The translations under genes and the position numbers were made by a program. Shown here piece after piece: positions 52,403-61,107 of a stretch of 64,000 nucleotides of DNA. The stretch covers positions 558,001-622,000 of the forward strand of contig NZ_JAJIWP010000003.1 in NCBI RefSeq assembly GCF_020880975.1. Reading direction: 5' to 3'. This DNA is from Mucilaginibacter sp. UR6-1. GTDB lineage: Bacteria; Bacteroidota; Bacteroidia; Sphingobacteriales; Sphingobacteriaceae. Every line of letters begins with the position of its first letter. Position 1 is the stretch's first letter. Under the pieces are notes generated by a model, which saw nothing but the letters and a program-made list of their open reading frames with translations, was not told where the DNA came from and ran no database searches.

Positions 52403-52643
52403 CTCACCCCAGCCCTCTCCAAGGGAAAGGGAGTATAAGAATATATAAAAACTCCTGTCATTTCGAACGAGGTACGAGGAGAAATCTGTCGCCGTCTATA
52501 AACATTGGCAGATCCCTCGCTATCGCCCGGGATGACAAATTATATAATTATGAAAAGATACGTCATTGCCAGGTACGAAGCAATCTCTTTAAGATATTCC
52601 CTTAGACAAGTCGCTCAGAGATTGCTTCGTACCTCGCAATGAC
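52403..52643. repeat. Repeat cluster: W, Z2 and Z1 copies
   Basis: The gap between argH and the amine oxidase holds a W-type repeat (52403-52434), a complete Z2 repeat (52456-52537; arms in the opposite order to the 15-kb copy) and a complete Z1 repeat (52562-52643, 27-bp arms with one mismatch). The Z1 copy ends 5 bp before the amine oxidase stop codon. Confidence 0.8.
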
Positions 52644-52648
52644 GGTAG

Positions 52649-53959
52649 TTAAGGTAGAATTGAACAAATTCTACCCGCCACATCCTTGCCGCTGCTTAGC
52701 GCCGCCTCTACGGTGCCCATGGCGGTGCCTTCATATAAGTACTCGCCGCAAAAGTATATGGTATCGTCAACAGGCTTGTAAAGTGTTTCGCGGGCCTTGT
52801 CACTGCCCACCATGTCATAAGCGTATGAGCCAAGGGTAAAAGGGTCGGCGGTCCAGTTGGCAATGTGCCAGGCTATCAGGTTGCTTTTTAATATACCCGG
52901 CGGTATCTTAAAAATATGGCTTAGTGATGTCAGGGCTGAATGCAGCAAATCCTCATCACTTACATCCTTTTTATCAAAAGCGGCGGGTCCGCCTAACCAT
53001 CCGGTAAGTATAGGTGATGCGTCGGGCGATTGCGTCCACCAGGTGGGTATGGCCTCACTGCTCAGCAAAAAGCCCATATTTTTCAGATCAGCACCGGCCA
53101 GTTTGGCTATATCGTTATCATGCCAAAACGCATGATCAAATTCAAGGAGCACTTTAATTATCGCCCCAAAGCCTATTTTTTTTATGGCAGCTAATTGCTC
53201 AGGTATTTGCGGGGTAAAAGCAATAGCGCTTTTTATGCCTGGTTCGGCCTTTAAAACACCAAGTGGTAATGCTATGATGGCTTTTTCCGCGGTGTACACT
53301 TTGCCATCTTCGGTCGCCACGCTAACCCGGCCTTTTTCCCAGCGAACGTGTTTTACCACCGAACCTAAAACTATGCTGTTACCCGCGGCTTTGCAGGTAT
53401 CTGCCAGGTATTTTATCATTCGGCAATAACCGCGGGCAACACGGTACTGGTCGTCCTCTTCGTGCTGCCACTCGTTCCCCAGGGCTTTGGCGCCGGCCAG
53501 ATCAGGGTTGGCGGTATCATAGCCCGATACAAAACGGATGGCGCTTTTGCGCAGGGGCGCGTAACGTTCATCACTGAAATATGTATCCAAAAACTCGCTC
53601 AGGGGTATATCCTGCTGCAACGAGCTAAGTTTATCAAGCAGTTCGTCCCAGCCCTCAATCATTTCTTCGTTTTGCGTAAAGCGGCCGTTATCGTACTGCC
53701 ACATTTCAAAACCGGCAGGCTGATATTTTAATCCGGCTTCATCCAGCAATTGCAGCGTAACGGGCAGGTTGCCATGTACAAACTCGGCACCAAGCTCGGC
53801 CTGCTGAAAAAATAATTCATTGTAAATAGTATGTATGCGGCCCCCGGTGCGGTTGCGCGCCTCAAGCACGGTAACGCTTTTACCGGCCTGTGTTAGCTTG
53901 TGGGCGGCCATTAGGCCTGAAGCACCTGCGCCAATTACAAGTACGTTTGTTGTTTTCAT
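52649..53959 (-). CDS. Flavin monoamine oxidase family protein
   Basis: 436 aa. N-terminal FAD-binding fold: VLVIGAGASGLMAAHKL, then VLEARNRTGGRIHTI, the amine-oxidase dinucleotide and GG-R motif. Further blocks: AEFVHG, VRWEKGRVSVATEDG, KAIIALPLGVLK, LTGWLGGPAAF and the C-terminal FAD contact FCGEYLYEGTAMGTVEAALSSGKDVA. No signal peptide. It oxidises an amine or related substrate with O2; the substrate is unknown. Transcribed alone, divergent from the Nei-type gene. Confidence 0.9.
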   Translation of the reverse strand: MKTTNVLVIGAGASGLMAAHKLTQAGKSVTVLEARNRTGGRIHTIYNELFFQQAELGAEFVHGNLPVTLQLLDEAGLKYQPAGFEMWQYDNGRFTQNEEMIEGWDELLDKLSSLQQDIPLSEFLDTYFSDERYAPLRKSAIRFVSGYDTANPDLAGAKALGNEWQHEEDDQYRVARGYCRMIKYLADTCKAAGNSIVLGSVVKHVRWEKGRVSVATEDGKVYTAEKAIIALPLGVLKAEPGIKSAIAFTPQIPEQLAAIKKIGFGAIIKVLLEFDHAFWHDNDIAKLAGADLKNMGFLLSSEAIPTWWTQSPDASPILTGWLGGPAAFDKKDVSDEDLLHSALTSLSHIFKIPPGILKSNLIAWHIANWTADPFTLGSYAYDMVGSDKARETLYKPVDDTIYFCGEYLYEGTAMGTVEAALSSGKDVAGRICSILP

Positions 53960-54055
53960 AAAAAAAATGGTAGATAAAGCAAATTAACAAAACATGCGCC
54001 TTAACTACAACCGTATTCAATAATGCTTGTTATCATCCATATAAAACTCAATTAA

Positions 54056-54790
54056 ATGCCCGAAGGACCCACCATTATCATCGCCAAAAAAAACCTGCAA
54101 AAATTTAAGGGTAAACGGGTTGTGGCTGCCATTGGCTATACCCCGGCTTTTGAGCCGGCTATGCTGGAGGGCAAAGTGCTTACTGATATTAAAAGCTGGG
54201 GCAAGCACCTGCTGTTATGTTTTGGTAAGCTCACCGTACGGGTGCATTTTATGCTCTTCGGCTCCTATAAAATTGATGAACCCGGCAAGCGTAACGCCGT
54301 GTTGCAATTGGAGTTCACTAACGGTATACTGTACTTTTATGTAGCTAAATTACTGCTGATTGAAGATGATTTGGATAAAGTTTACGATTGGCAGGCGGAT
54401 ATTATGAATGATGATTTTAATCCCAAAAAAGCCATTGAAAAAATTAAAGCCAAACCCGGCCGCATGATATGCGATGTACTGTTGGATCAGCAGGTATTTT
54501 CGGGCGTGGGCAATATTATCAAAAATGAGGTGCTGTTTCGATCAAAGATACATCCGGCAAGTATAGCCGATACTATACCTCCTAAACGGCTTAAAGCACT
54601 TATTGCCGAAACAGTTGCCTACAGTTTTAAGTTTTTGGATCAGAAGCAGGCCGGAACGTTGAGCCGTAACTGGCAGGCTTATGAGCAGGAGGAATGCCCG
54701 CGCAACCATGTGCCCTTTGTAAAAAAAGACCTCGGTAAAACCAAACGCCACTGCTTTTATTGCGAGCGGTGCCAAAAATGCTACAACTGA
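54056..54790 (+). CDS. Endonuclease VIII-like DNA glycosylase (Nei type) with zinc finger
   Basis: 244 aa. It starts MPEGPTI (catalytic Pro2, Glu3), keeps the lysine in SWGKHLLL and the H2TH motif VFSGVGNIIKNEVLF. The C-terminus is a short zinc finger with C214, H218, C236 and C239 as probable ligands (C233 and C242 nearby). It removes oxidised pyrimidines. Compared with the zincless paralogue at 8755 it has the Nei-like MPEGP start, so the two probably differ in substrate range. The stop codon is 1 bp from the end of the convergent serine hydrolase gene. Confidence 0.88.
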   Translation: MPEGPTIIIAKKNLQKFKGKRVVAAIGYTPAFEPAMLEGKVLTDIKSWGKHLLLCFGKLTVRVHFMLFGSYKIDEPGKRNAVLQLEFTNGILYFYVAKLLLIEDDLDKVYDWQADIMNDDFNPKKAIEKIKAKPGRMICDVLLDQQVFSGVGNIIKNEVLFRSKIHPASIADTIPPKRLKALIAETVAYSFKFLDQKQAGTLSRNWQAYEQEECPRNHVPFVKKDLGKTKRHCFYCERCQKCYN

Positions 54791-54791
54791 G

Positions 54792-56105
54792 CTACTCTTT
54801 TTTAAACAGGGTGGTATGGCCGCCCTGGGCTATGTTTAATTCTTTTTTCGCGGTATCAATAGTAATCACAATGTCTGCCGGTTCAAAGCTGAATTTGCCT
54901 GGTGCTGTAGGCTCAAGCGGAAAGGCGTTTTGCCCGGTTGCCTGGGCAGTAAGCATGTCGTCCTTTTTGGCCACGGTTATTTTCATAGCCGCCTGGGCGA
55001 GGCCATAAACGCCAACATATTTATCCATATCAGCCTCATTAAGTTTTATATTGCTGAAAACGGGTAATTGATAAGGTTGACCGAAGTATAGTTTTAACGC
55101 GGCAAGGCCTATGTTGTTAACCGAATAGGTGCCGCCGTTGCTGCAAATGGCAATAGTTAGTTTTTCTGTGGGATAGTAAGACAGGTCAGCATTAAATGAG
55201 TCGATACTGCCGTTATGGCCAAACCCCGATTTTTCGTTAAAACTGTAACCGAACATGCCTGAGCCAAACCGGCCGTCAAGCGTTTTCATAACGTTCAGGC
55301 TGCTATCGCTAACCAGTTTACCGTTAAATAAACCCTCAATAAAGCGGGCCAGATCGGCAGGGGTAGATACAATGGCACCAGCTCCTCCCGGTACGCTCAT
55401 ATCGGTAGCTGTTTCCTGTTGCCAGCCGTTAATGTATTTGTACGATTGTGCCTCATGCTTTTTCGGGTCGATAGCGCCCCCGGCATAAGTATCATTTAGT
55501 TTAAGCCTGCCGGTTATGCGTTCTTTAATCAGCAGTGCATATGGTTTGCCTGTAATTTTTTGCGCTATGTAGGCCAGCAGCACATAGTTGGTGTTGCTGT
55601 AGGCCGATTTTGTATCGGGAGCAAAAGCCGGTTGCAGCTTTGCAAAGCGTGCTATTTGCTGCTGTTCGGTTTGGGGTTGCGTATAGTAGGTTAAATAGGT
55701 ACTGTCTGCCGTAAAATTAAATAAGCCGCTGCGGTGTTTCAGCATCAGGCCGATGGTGATCTTTTCGGCATTAGGCAACTGGGGGTACCATTTTGACAGC
55801 GGATCGCTCAGTTTAAGTTTGCCTGCATCAATCAACTGAAAAATAATAGTGGCGGTAAACATTTTGCTGATAGAGCCAACGCGGTATTTGGTATTTGCCG
55901 TTGCCTTAACCCCTGATGATGCTATGCCGGTACTTTTTTGGTAAATGATCTTTCCGTTTTGTGAGATAGCCATATTCACCATTTTACGGTTATTAGCTGC
56001 AAGCACATCAAGCAAGCTATCCAGCCGGGGCTTATTAATGCTGTTTTGCGCGAATGCTGCCGTGGTTATTAAAAAGAAGGTAATTATCAGGATCGGTTTT
56101 TTCAT
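54792..56105 (-). CDS. Serine hydrolase of the class C beta-lactamase / PBP4* family
   Basis: 437 aa with a signal peptide (ILIITFFLITTAAFAQ). Catalytic motifs: S78-I-S-K81 (SxxK), the Tyr-Ser-Asn in SAYSNTNYVLL and HNG in GFGHNGSIDSF. The beta-lactamase domain spans residues about 25-340; the last 90 residues are a lipocalin-like extra domain (YVGVYGLAQAAMKITVAKKDD). Such proteins are esterases, D-amino-acid peptidases or PBP-like enzymes in the periplasm rather than resistance enzymes. Converges on the Nei-type gene with no terminator between them. Confidence 0.88.
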   Translation of the reverse strand: MKKPILIITFFLITTAAFAQNSINKPRLDSLLDVLAANNRKMVNMAISQNGKIIYQKSTGIASSGVKATANTKYRVGSISKMFTATIIFQLIDAGKLKLSDPLSKWYPQLPNAEKITIGLMLKHRSGLFNFTADSTYLTYYTQPQTEQQQIARFAKLQPAFAPDTKSAYSNTNYVLLAYIAQKITGKPYALLIKERITGRLKLNDTYAGGAIDPKKHEAQSYKYINGWQQETATDMSVPGGAGAIVSTPADLARFIEGLFNGKLVSDSSLNVMKTLDGRFGSGMFGYSFNEKSGFGHNGSIDSFNADLSYYPTEKLTIAICSNGGTYSVNNIGLAALKLYFGQPYQLPVFSNIKLNEADMDKYVGVYGLAQAAMKITVAKKDDMLTAQATGQNAFPLEPTAPGKFSFEPADIVITIDTAKKELNIAQGGHTTLFKKE

Positions 56106-56252
56106 GATAGTAAGTTTCGATGATAAGATGGTATTGAAAATGAATTTGTTACAATATGTGCTTATATTTTATTAAACAGATTGAATGCCTGTAATTAAAA
56201 GGCGCATTTTTTTTAAAAACTACCGCCAAATAAGTTGTTAACTAATTAACTT

Positions 56253-56260
56253 TATATTTG
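56253..56260 (+). promoter_or_regulatory. -7 box of the ftsK promoter
   Basis: TATATTTG matches TAnnTTTG, 23 nt before the ftsK ATG; a TTG lies at 56235-56237, at a rather short spacing. Confidence 0.5.
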
Positions 56261-56283
56261 AAGATTATTAGAGATATTGCAGG

Positions 56284-58869
56284 ATGCCGCCAAAAGGAAA
56301 TCAGTTTAAAACAAATACTTTAAGGGACGAAAACAAGCCCCGCACCGCCGCGGGCAAGCCCGAAAAGGGCCGTATATTTAAGGTAAAGCCCGAGAATTTG
56401 CCCACGTTTGACTTAAAGGACGGCCGGTTGATAAAAGTGGCAGGTTTGTTTTTTCTTATCTTGTCCATATTTTTTTTAACGGCATTTACCTCCTATCTTT
56501 TTACCTGGCAGGAAGATCAGAGCTATGTATCAAAAGCCAATGGCGGCTGGGATAACCTGTTTAAAACAACCCAGGAACTGGCCCTTAAAAATATAGACCC
56601 GGTGGTTGATAACTGGCTGGGCAAGTTTGGCGCGCTGCTGGCTAACCAGTTTATTTTTGAATGGTTTGGCGTGGCATCGTTCCTGTTTGTGTTTGTGTTT
56701 TTTGTGCTGGGCTACCGTATGCTGTTTAAGGTGCGTTTGTTCTCCATGAGTAAAATGCTGGCTTATACCTTATTCAGCATTGTATTCCTTTCAATAGCGT
56801 TTGGTTTTTTTCATTCGTTTATTAATGATACGCCGCACTTTCTGGAGGGCCAATTCGGCTTTTGGAGCAACCGTTTGCTTGAGGCGCAAATAGGGCAAAC
56901 AGGCGTTTTAGGCCTGCTGGTGTTTGCTGCCTTAACGGTATTGATAATTGCTTATAATATTGACTTTAAACTGCCTGAGCGCAAGCAAAAAGTGAAGCCG
57001 GAGGCTGTGCCGGACGTAGTGCCCGAACCGGTAGATTTGATAGACGAAGAACCATCAGCGCCGGTGGAATGGCCCCGCGCCAATGCCCATGGCACCCTGC
57101 GCGATAAACTGGCCGCTAACGTACAAAAAACCGAACCTGTAAGGCCGCAGCCTGTGGTGCAGGATGTGCCCGTTTTTCATGAAACGGTTGTGCTTACGCC
57201 CGATCCGGTAGTGAACGAGCGTGTGATACACGAGCCTGAAGAGGAAGAAGAAATACCGCTTACTGTAGAAACCGAACGTCCTACGGCTATACTGAATATT
57301 GAAAAAAGCGACTCAGACAAAGCCAACGACCTGGTAGAGCAGTTCGGTACGTTTGACCCAACGCTTGACCTGGCCAGCTATAAATATCCACCGCTTGAGT
57401 TGTTAGAGAATTATGGCACCAACAAAATAGCCGTTAATACCGAGGAACTGGAAGCCAACAAGAACAAGATCGTTGAAACGCTTAACCACTACAATATCGA
57501 GATTGACAAGATCAAGGCGACGATTGGTCCGACGGTGACCCTGTACGAGATCATTCCGGCGCCGGGTGTGCGTATCTCCAAGATCAAAAACCTGGAGGAT
57601 GATATAGCCCTGAGCCTTGCCGCTTTAGGTATCCGTATTATCGCGCCGATGCCGGGCAAGGGTACCATAGGTATTGAGGTGCCTAACCAACATCCCGAAA
57701 TGGTGTCAATGCGTTCGGTACTGGCAACCGAAAAATTCCAGAATACGACGATGGATCTGCCTATCGCGCTGGGTAAAACCATATCCAACGAAGTATTTAT
57801 TGCCGATTTGGCTAAGATGCCCCACTTACTGGTTGCCGGTGCTACCGGTCAGGGTAAATCAGTAGGTATTAACGCCATTTTGGTATCGTTACTATATAAA
57901 CGTCACCCGGCTGAGTTGAAGTTTGTACTGGTCGACCCTAAAAAGGTGGAGCTGACATTGTTCCGTAAAATAGAGCGCCACTTTTTGGCTAAACTGCCCG
58001 ATGAGGCTGATGCCATCATTACCGACACAAAAAAGGTGATCAACACGCTGAACTCGTTATGTATCGAGATGGATCAGCGGTATGACTTACTGAAGGATGC
58101 GCAGGTACGTAACCTGAAGGAGTACAATGCCAAATTCATCAACCGTAAAATACCTAACCCGGAGAAGCACCGCTTTTTGCCGTTCATCGTACTGATAGTT
58201 GACGAGTTTGCCGACTTGATGATGACCGCCGGTAAAGAGGTGGAAATGCCTATTGCCCGTTTGGCGCAGTTGGCCCGAGCGGTGGGTATTCACCTGGTTA
58301 TTGCTACGCAAAGGCCGTCGGTTAATATTATTACGGGTACCATCAAGGCCAACTTCCCGGCAAGGCTGGCGTTCAGGGTATTGTCAAAAATCGATTCGCG
58401 CACTATTTTGGATGCCGGTGGTGCCGACCAGTTGATCGGTCGTGGTGATATGCTGCTGTCAACCGGCAGTGATCTGATCCGTTTGCAGTGTGCCTTTGTT
58501 GATACGCCGGAGGTAGAGAAAATATCATCCTACATTGGCGATCAACGGGGCTATCCAACAGCGCACATGCTGCCTGAATACGTTGGCGACGGCGAAGAAA
58601 GCGGCGGAGCCAAAGATTTTGACCCGGACGATCGCGACCCGATGTTTGAGGATGCCGCCCGGTTAATTGTGCTGCACCAGCAAGGTTCAACCTCATTGAT
58701 ACAGCGTAAGCTTAAACTGGGTTACAACCGTGCCGGCCGTATTATTGACCAGTTGGAAGCCGCAGGCATAGTTGGCCCGTTTGAAGGTAGCAAGGCACGT
58801 GACGTGTTATATCCGGATGAATATAGCCTGGAGCGCCATCTGGAAGCATTATCGGGGAAGGGGGAGTAG
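56284..58869 (+). CDS. ftsK: DNA translocase FtsK
   Basis: 861 aa. Residues about 50-235 hold four membrane helices, then an acidic Pro/Val/Glu-rich linker (about 240-350). The motor follows: an alpha domain (VGPTVTLYEIIPAPGVRISKI), Walker A GATGQGKS (about 518-525), Walker B VLIVDEFADLMM and ATQRPSVNIITGTIKANFPARLAF. The last 65 residues (MFEDAARLIVLHQQGSTSLIQRKLKLGYNRAGRIID) are the gamma winged helix that reads KOPS-type sequences. It pumps chromosome ends through the closing septum and activates XerCD. Full length, with the short linker typical of SpoIIIE-type members. Confidence 0.96.
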   Translation: MPPKGNQFKTNTLRDENKPRTAAGKPEKGRIFKVKPENLPTFDLKDGRLIKVAGLFFLILSIFFLTAFTSYLFTWQEDQSYVSKANGGWDNLFKTTQELALKNIDPVVDNWLGKFGALLANQFIFEWFGVASFLFVFVFFVLGYRMLFKVRLFSMSKMLAYTLFSIVFLSIAFGFFHSFINDTPHFLEGQFGFWSNRLLEAQIGQTGVLGLLVFAALTVLIIAYNIDFKLPERKQKVKPEAVPDVVPEPVDLIDEEPSAPVEWPRANAHGTLRDKLAANVQKTEPVRPQPVVQDVPVFHETVVLTPDPVVNERVIHEPEEEEEIPLTVETERPTAILNIEKSDSDKANDLVEQFGTFDPTLDLASYKYPPLELLENYGTNKIAVNTEELEANKNKIVETLNHYNIEIDKIKATIGPTVTLYEIIPAPGVRISKIKNLEDDIALSLAALGIRIIAPMPGKGTIGIEVPNQHPEMVSMRSVLATEKFQNTTMDLPIALGKTISNEVFIADLAKMPHLLVAGATGQGKSVGINAILVSLLYKRHPAELKFVLVDPKKVELTLFRKIERHFLAKLPDEADAIITDTKKVINTLNSLCIEMDQRYDLLKDAQVRNLKEYNAKFINRKIPNPEKHRFLPFIVLIVDEFADLMMTAGKEVEMPIARLAQLARAVGIHLVIATQRPSVNIITGTIKANFPARLAFRVLSKIDSRTILDAGGADQLIGRGDMLLSTGSDLIRLQCAFVDTPEVEKISSYIGDQRGYPTAHMLPEYVGDGEESGGAKDFDPDDRDPMFEDAARLIVLHQQGSTSLIQRKLKLGYNRAGRIIDQLEAAGIVGPFEGSKARDVLYPDEYSLERHLEALSGKGE

Positions 58870-58872
58870 ATA

Positions 58873-59121
58873 CCTCACCCCGGCCCTCTCCTGTAGGAGA
58901 GGGAGTTGAAAGTATTATAACTCATGCGTCATTGTTTCGTACCTCGCAATGACGTATTTTCAAGTCCTCCCCCTCGGGGAGGATTTAGGAGGGGTTTTAC
59001 AAGGAGAAATCTGTCCGCGTTCATAACAAAGCGACAGATTTCTCGCTATCGCTCGAAATGACAGGGTATAAAAAGATATAAAAAAATCCAATTCCCTCCC
59101 ACGGGAGGGCAGGGAGGGGTT
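58873..59121. repeat. Repeat cluster downstream of ftsK
   Basis: Almost the whole 273-bp gap is repeats: W variants at 58873-58905, 58964-58998 and 59091-59121, a reduced Z1 copy at 58926-58954, and a Z2 copy lacking its left arm at 59002-59063, which directly abuts a W copy. The pattern suggests one repeat landing in or replacing part of another. Confidence 0.75.
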
Positions 59122-59142
59122 TCACAAACAATAATAAGATAT

Positions 59143-59487
59143 ATGCTATTCGCCATTATACTCGCTTTAACCTTTATCAGCGGATTGTTCCTGCCCTGGT
59201 GGGTAGCCGTGCTGATAGCATTGGTAGTGGCTTATTTTGTAAAAACAAGCGGCAGCGCGTTTTGGTCGGGGTTTGCAGGGGTGGGGTTGGCATGGCTGGC
59301 TTTCGCATTACTTAAAAGCCTGCCTAATAATAATGTTTTGGCTACACGTATGGCAACGCTGTTCCAATTGCCGCATTGGCTGTATCTGCTGCTGGTAACC
59401 GTAGTAATTGGCGGCTTGCTTGGCGGTTTCGCCGCGCTTACCGGCAGATTGGTACGCAAGGCTGTTGAGCGGCCTCAATCAGCTTAA
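59143..59487 (+). CDS. Small four-helix membrane protein of unknown function
   Basis: 114 aa, almost entirely hydrophobic: helices at about 3-18, 18-36, 40-60 and 76-104, with a basic C-terminus (LVRKAVERPQSA). Not recognised. The 3' end overlaps that of the convergent DUF72 gene by 4 bp. Confidence 0.55.
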   Translation: MLFAIILALTFISGLFLPWWVAVLIALVVAYFVKTSGSAFWSGFAGVGLAWLAFALLKSLPNNNVLATRMATLFQLPHWLYLLLVTVVIGGLLGGFAALTGRLVRKAVERPQSA

Positions 59488-60401
59488 TCAAATAATCCTT
59501 TTTCCTTGCCGATAAATTTCGGGCGCATCAGGTTCAGGCCAAGTTTTTTGTTGAATTGATCGGATACGTAATCACTCAACTCGGGCGAGTAACGTTCGTC
59601 GTGCTGGTGCATAAAAAACCAAACGGATTGCAGCCCTTTATCGGCCCATTGTTTAATACGGTCAATCCATTCGTCAACCCGCAGGTAATCGGTACGGTCG
59701 AGGCTGTTACCCACAAAGCGGATAAAGGCATGTGGCGTAGGCAGGTGCATGTGCACACAATCGCGCCTGCCGCTGGCATCGGTTATTACCGCGCCTATGT
59801 TAAGTTCTCTGAATAAGTTGAATACCTTTTCGCTGTTCTCGGGCACGGCAAACCAATCCTTATGGCGCAATTCCACAAATACCGGAACATCAGTTGGCAG
59901 GTGCTCCAGGTAAGCCTTTAACTCGGGGAAGCTTTTGGGTGTGAAGTTATCGCTCAGTTGTAAAAACAGCGGCCCCAGCTTATCGCCAAAGGCGGTAATG
60001 CCTTCGTAAAAGCTGGTGGTTATTTCCTCGGCATTTTTAAGGCGACGAATATGGCTGATGCTCTGCGAAAACTTGGGGCAAAACCTGAAATCAGGATTAA
60101 TAGCCGCCTTATCACGCCACTTGGCGATGGTTTCGGCACCGTATACCTGGTAAAAGGTGGCGTTGAGTTCAATACAGTCAAAATGCTTAACGTACTCATC
60201 CAAAAAATTGGCATCCTTGGTTTTAGGCGGATATATTTTGCCTACCCACTCCTTACGGCCCCATTTGGCACAGCCCACATGTACCTGCAGGTCGCCCTTG
60301 CGGCTTGATGCCGCTAAGGTTTCCGTAGTTATCTGCGGATCAGGCTGCAAGGTAAAGTCGGTAGTTAAAAGCTCTTCGGGAGTAACTCGGCCAAATTCCA
60401 T
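59484..60401 (-). CDS. DUF72 family protein
   Basis: 305 aa, a TIM-barrel-like family. Conserved blocks: QVHVGCAKWGRKEWVGKIYPP, HFDCIELNATFYQ, FRFCPKFSQSISH, LGPLFLQLSDNFTP, VFVELRHKDWF and a final WFFMHQHDERYSP. Widespread family without an assigned reaction; structural likeness to xylose-isomerase-type barrels is known. The N-terminus has about 35 residues before the domain. Probably transcribed with the EVE gene, which ends 18 bp upstream on the same strand. Confidence 0.88.
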   Translation of the reverse strand: MEFGRVTPEELLTTDFTLQPDPQITTETLAASSRKGDLQVHVGCAKWGRKEWVGKIYPPKTKDANFLDEYVKHFDCIELNATFYQVYGAETIAKWRDKAAINPDFRFCPKFSQSISHIRRLKNAEEITTSFYEGITAFGDKLGPLFLQLSDNFTPKSFPELKAYLEHLPTDVPVFVELRHKDWFAVPENSEKVFNLFRELNIGAVITDASGRRDCVHMHLPTPHAFIRFVGNSLDRTDYLRVDEWIDRIKQWADKGLQSVWFFMHQHDERYSPELSDYVSDQFNKKLGLNLMRPKFIGKEKGLFD

Positions 60402-60419
60402 AGGTGTGGGTTTTATATA

Positions 60420-60845
60420 TTAGCTGCCTAATTCAACAATACGGTCAAACTCCTCGGGCTTGAGCGACATAACCGACAAGCGGCCCTGGCGCACCAAACT
60501 AATATCTTTCAGGCGCTCGTCCGCCTTGATCTGCTCCAGCGTAACCGGTTTTTTCAGCGCCTCAACCGGCGAGAGGTCAACTACCACCCAGTTGGCATCC
60601 TCCGTAGTGGGATCCTGGTAAAACTCCTTAACCACCTTGGCAATGCCCACAACCTCTTTACCCTCGTTGCTGTGGTAAAACATCACGAGGTCGCCCTTTT
60701 GCATGCCTTTCAGGTTGTTGCGCGCCTGGTAATTGCGTACGCCATCCCAAAAGGTACGGCCATCCTCATTAAATTTTTCCCAGCTATATTTAAACGGTTC
60801 GCTTTTTACTAACCAGAATTGTATGTTTTTGCTATTGTTTGCCAT
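60420..60845 (-). CDS. EVE-domain protein
   Basis: 141 aa, a single EVE domain (PUA-like): FWLVKSEPFKYSWEKF, TFWDGVRNYQARNNLKGMQKGDLVMFYHSNEGKEVVGIAKV, EFYQDPTTEDANWVVVDLSPV and LVRQGRLSVMSLKPEEF. It is the stand-alone type related to THYN1, which binds modified cytosines or RNA bases. Some EVE proteins act in defence against modified phage DNA, others in RNA biology; nothing here decides. It is the last gene before the DNA composition changes and a recombinase appears; its leader has two TTGTCACC motifs. Confidence 0.88.
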   Translation of the reverse strand: MANNSKNIQFWLVKSEPFKYSWEKFNEDGRTFWDGVRNYQARNNLKGMQKGDLVMFYHSNEGKEVVGIAKVVKEFYQDPTTEDANWVVVDLSPVEALKKPVTLEQIKADERLKDISLVRQGRLSVMSLKPEEFDRIVELGS

Positions 60846-60857
60846 GTTTTTACCCTT

Positions 60858-60884
60858 GTGGTGACAAGGAAGGTGACAAAAATA
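60858..60884 (-). promoter_or_regulatory. EVE gene leader: -7 box and paired TTGTCACC motifs
   Basis: On the minus strand a TATTTTTG box (60884-60877) is followed by TTGTCACC twice, 12 bp apart, the second as TTGTCACCAC (60867-60858). The second motif shares TCACCAC with the right-hand repeat array (there in opposite orientation as GTGGTGA). Possible left-end protein-binding site or attachment region; inference only. Confidence 0.35.
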
Positions 60885-61058
60885 AGAAGAATCCTCAGAG
60901 CGGTTGTTAAAATTTTCAATTGAAATAAGTAGGTCGGTGATAACAGAATAATTAATGTATCAGTCAGCGAAATCAGATTTTAAAAAACGGGTTATTTTTA
61001 GTAGTTTTGGACATAGTTCCATCGGTCGGGCTAAATAAAAAAAAGCCTTTCCGAACTC

Positions 61059-61074
61059 AAAATAAATTTATTTT
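61059..61074. promoter_or_regulatory. 16-bp perfect palindrome before the integrase gene
   Basis: AAAATAAATTTATTTT, 33 bp upstream of the integrase ATG. The identical 16-mer occurs at 63330-63345, upstream of the leftward three-gene unit. Likely a shared operator of an element-encoded or host regulator. Confidence 0.5.
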
Positions 61075-61107
61075 CTGATACGGCGGGCTGATTAAAAATC
61101 ACCGCAA

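Noticed and set aside
52354..52461. Longer start of argininosuccinate lyase
   Set aside because: The extension runs into a palindromic intergenic repeat, and the homologous N-terminus is MSKLWQKT.
54792..56105. Antibiotic-resistance beta-lactamase
   Set aside because: The SxxK/YSN/HNG motifs define the broad serine hydrolase family; the extra C-terminal domain and context point to an esterase or peptidase-like protein.
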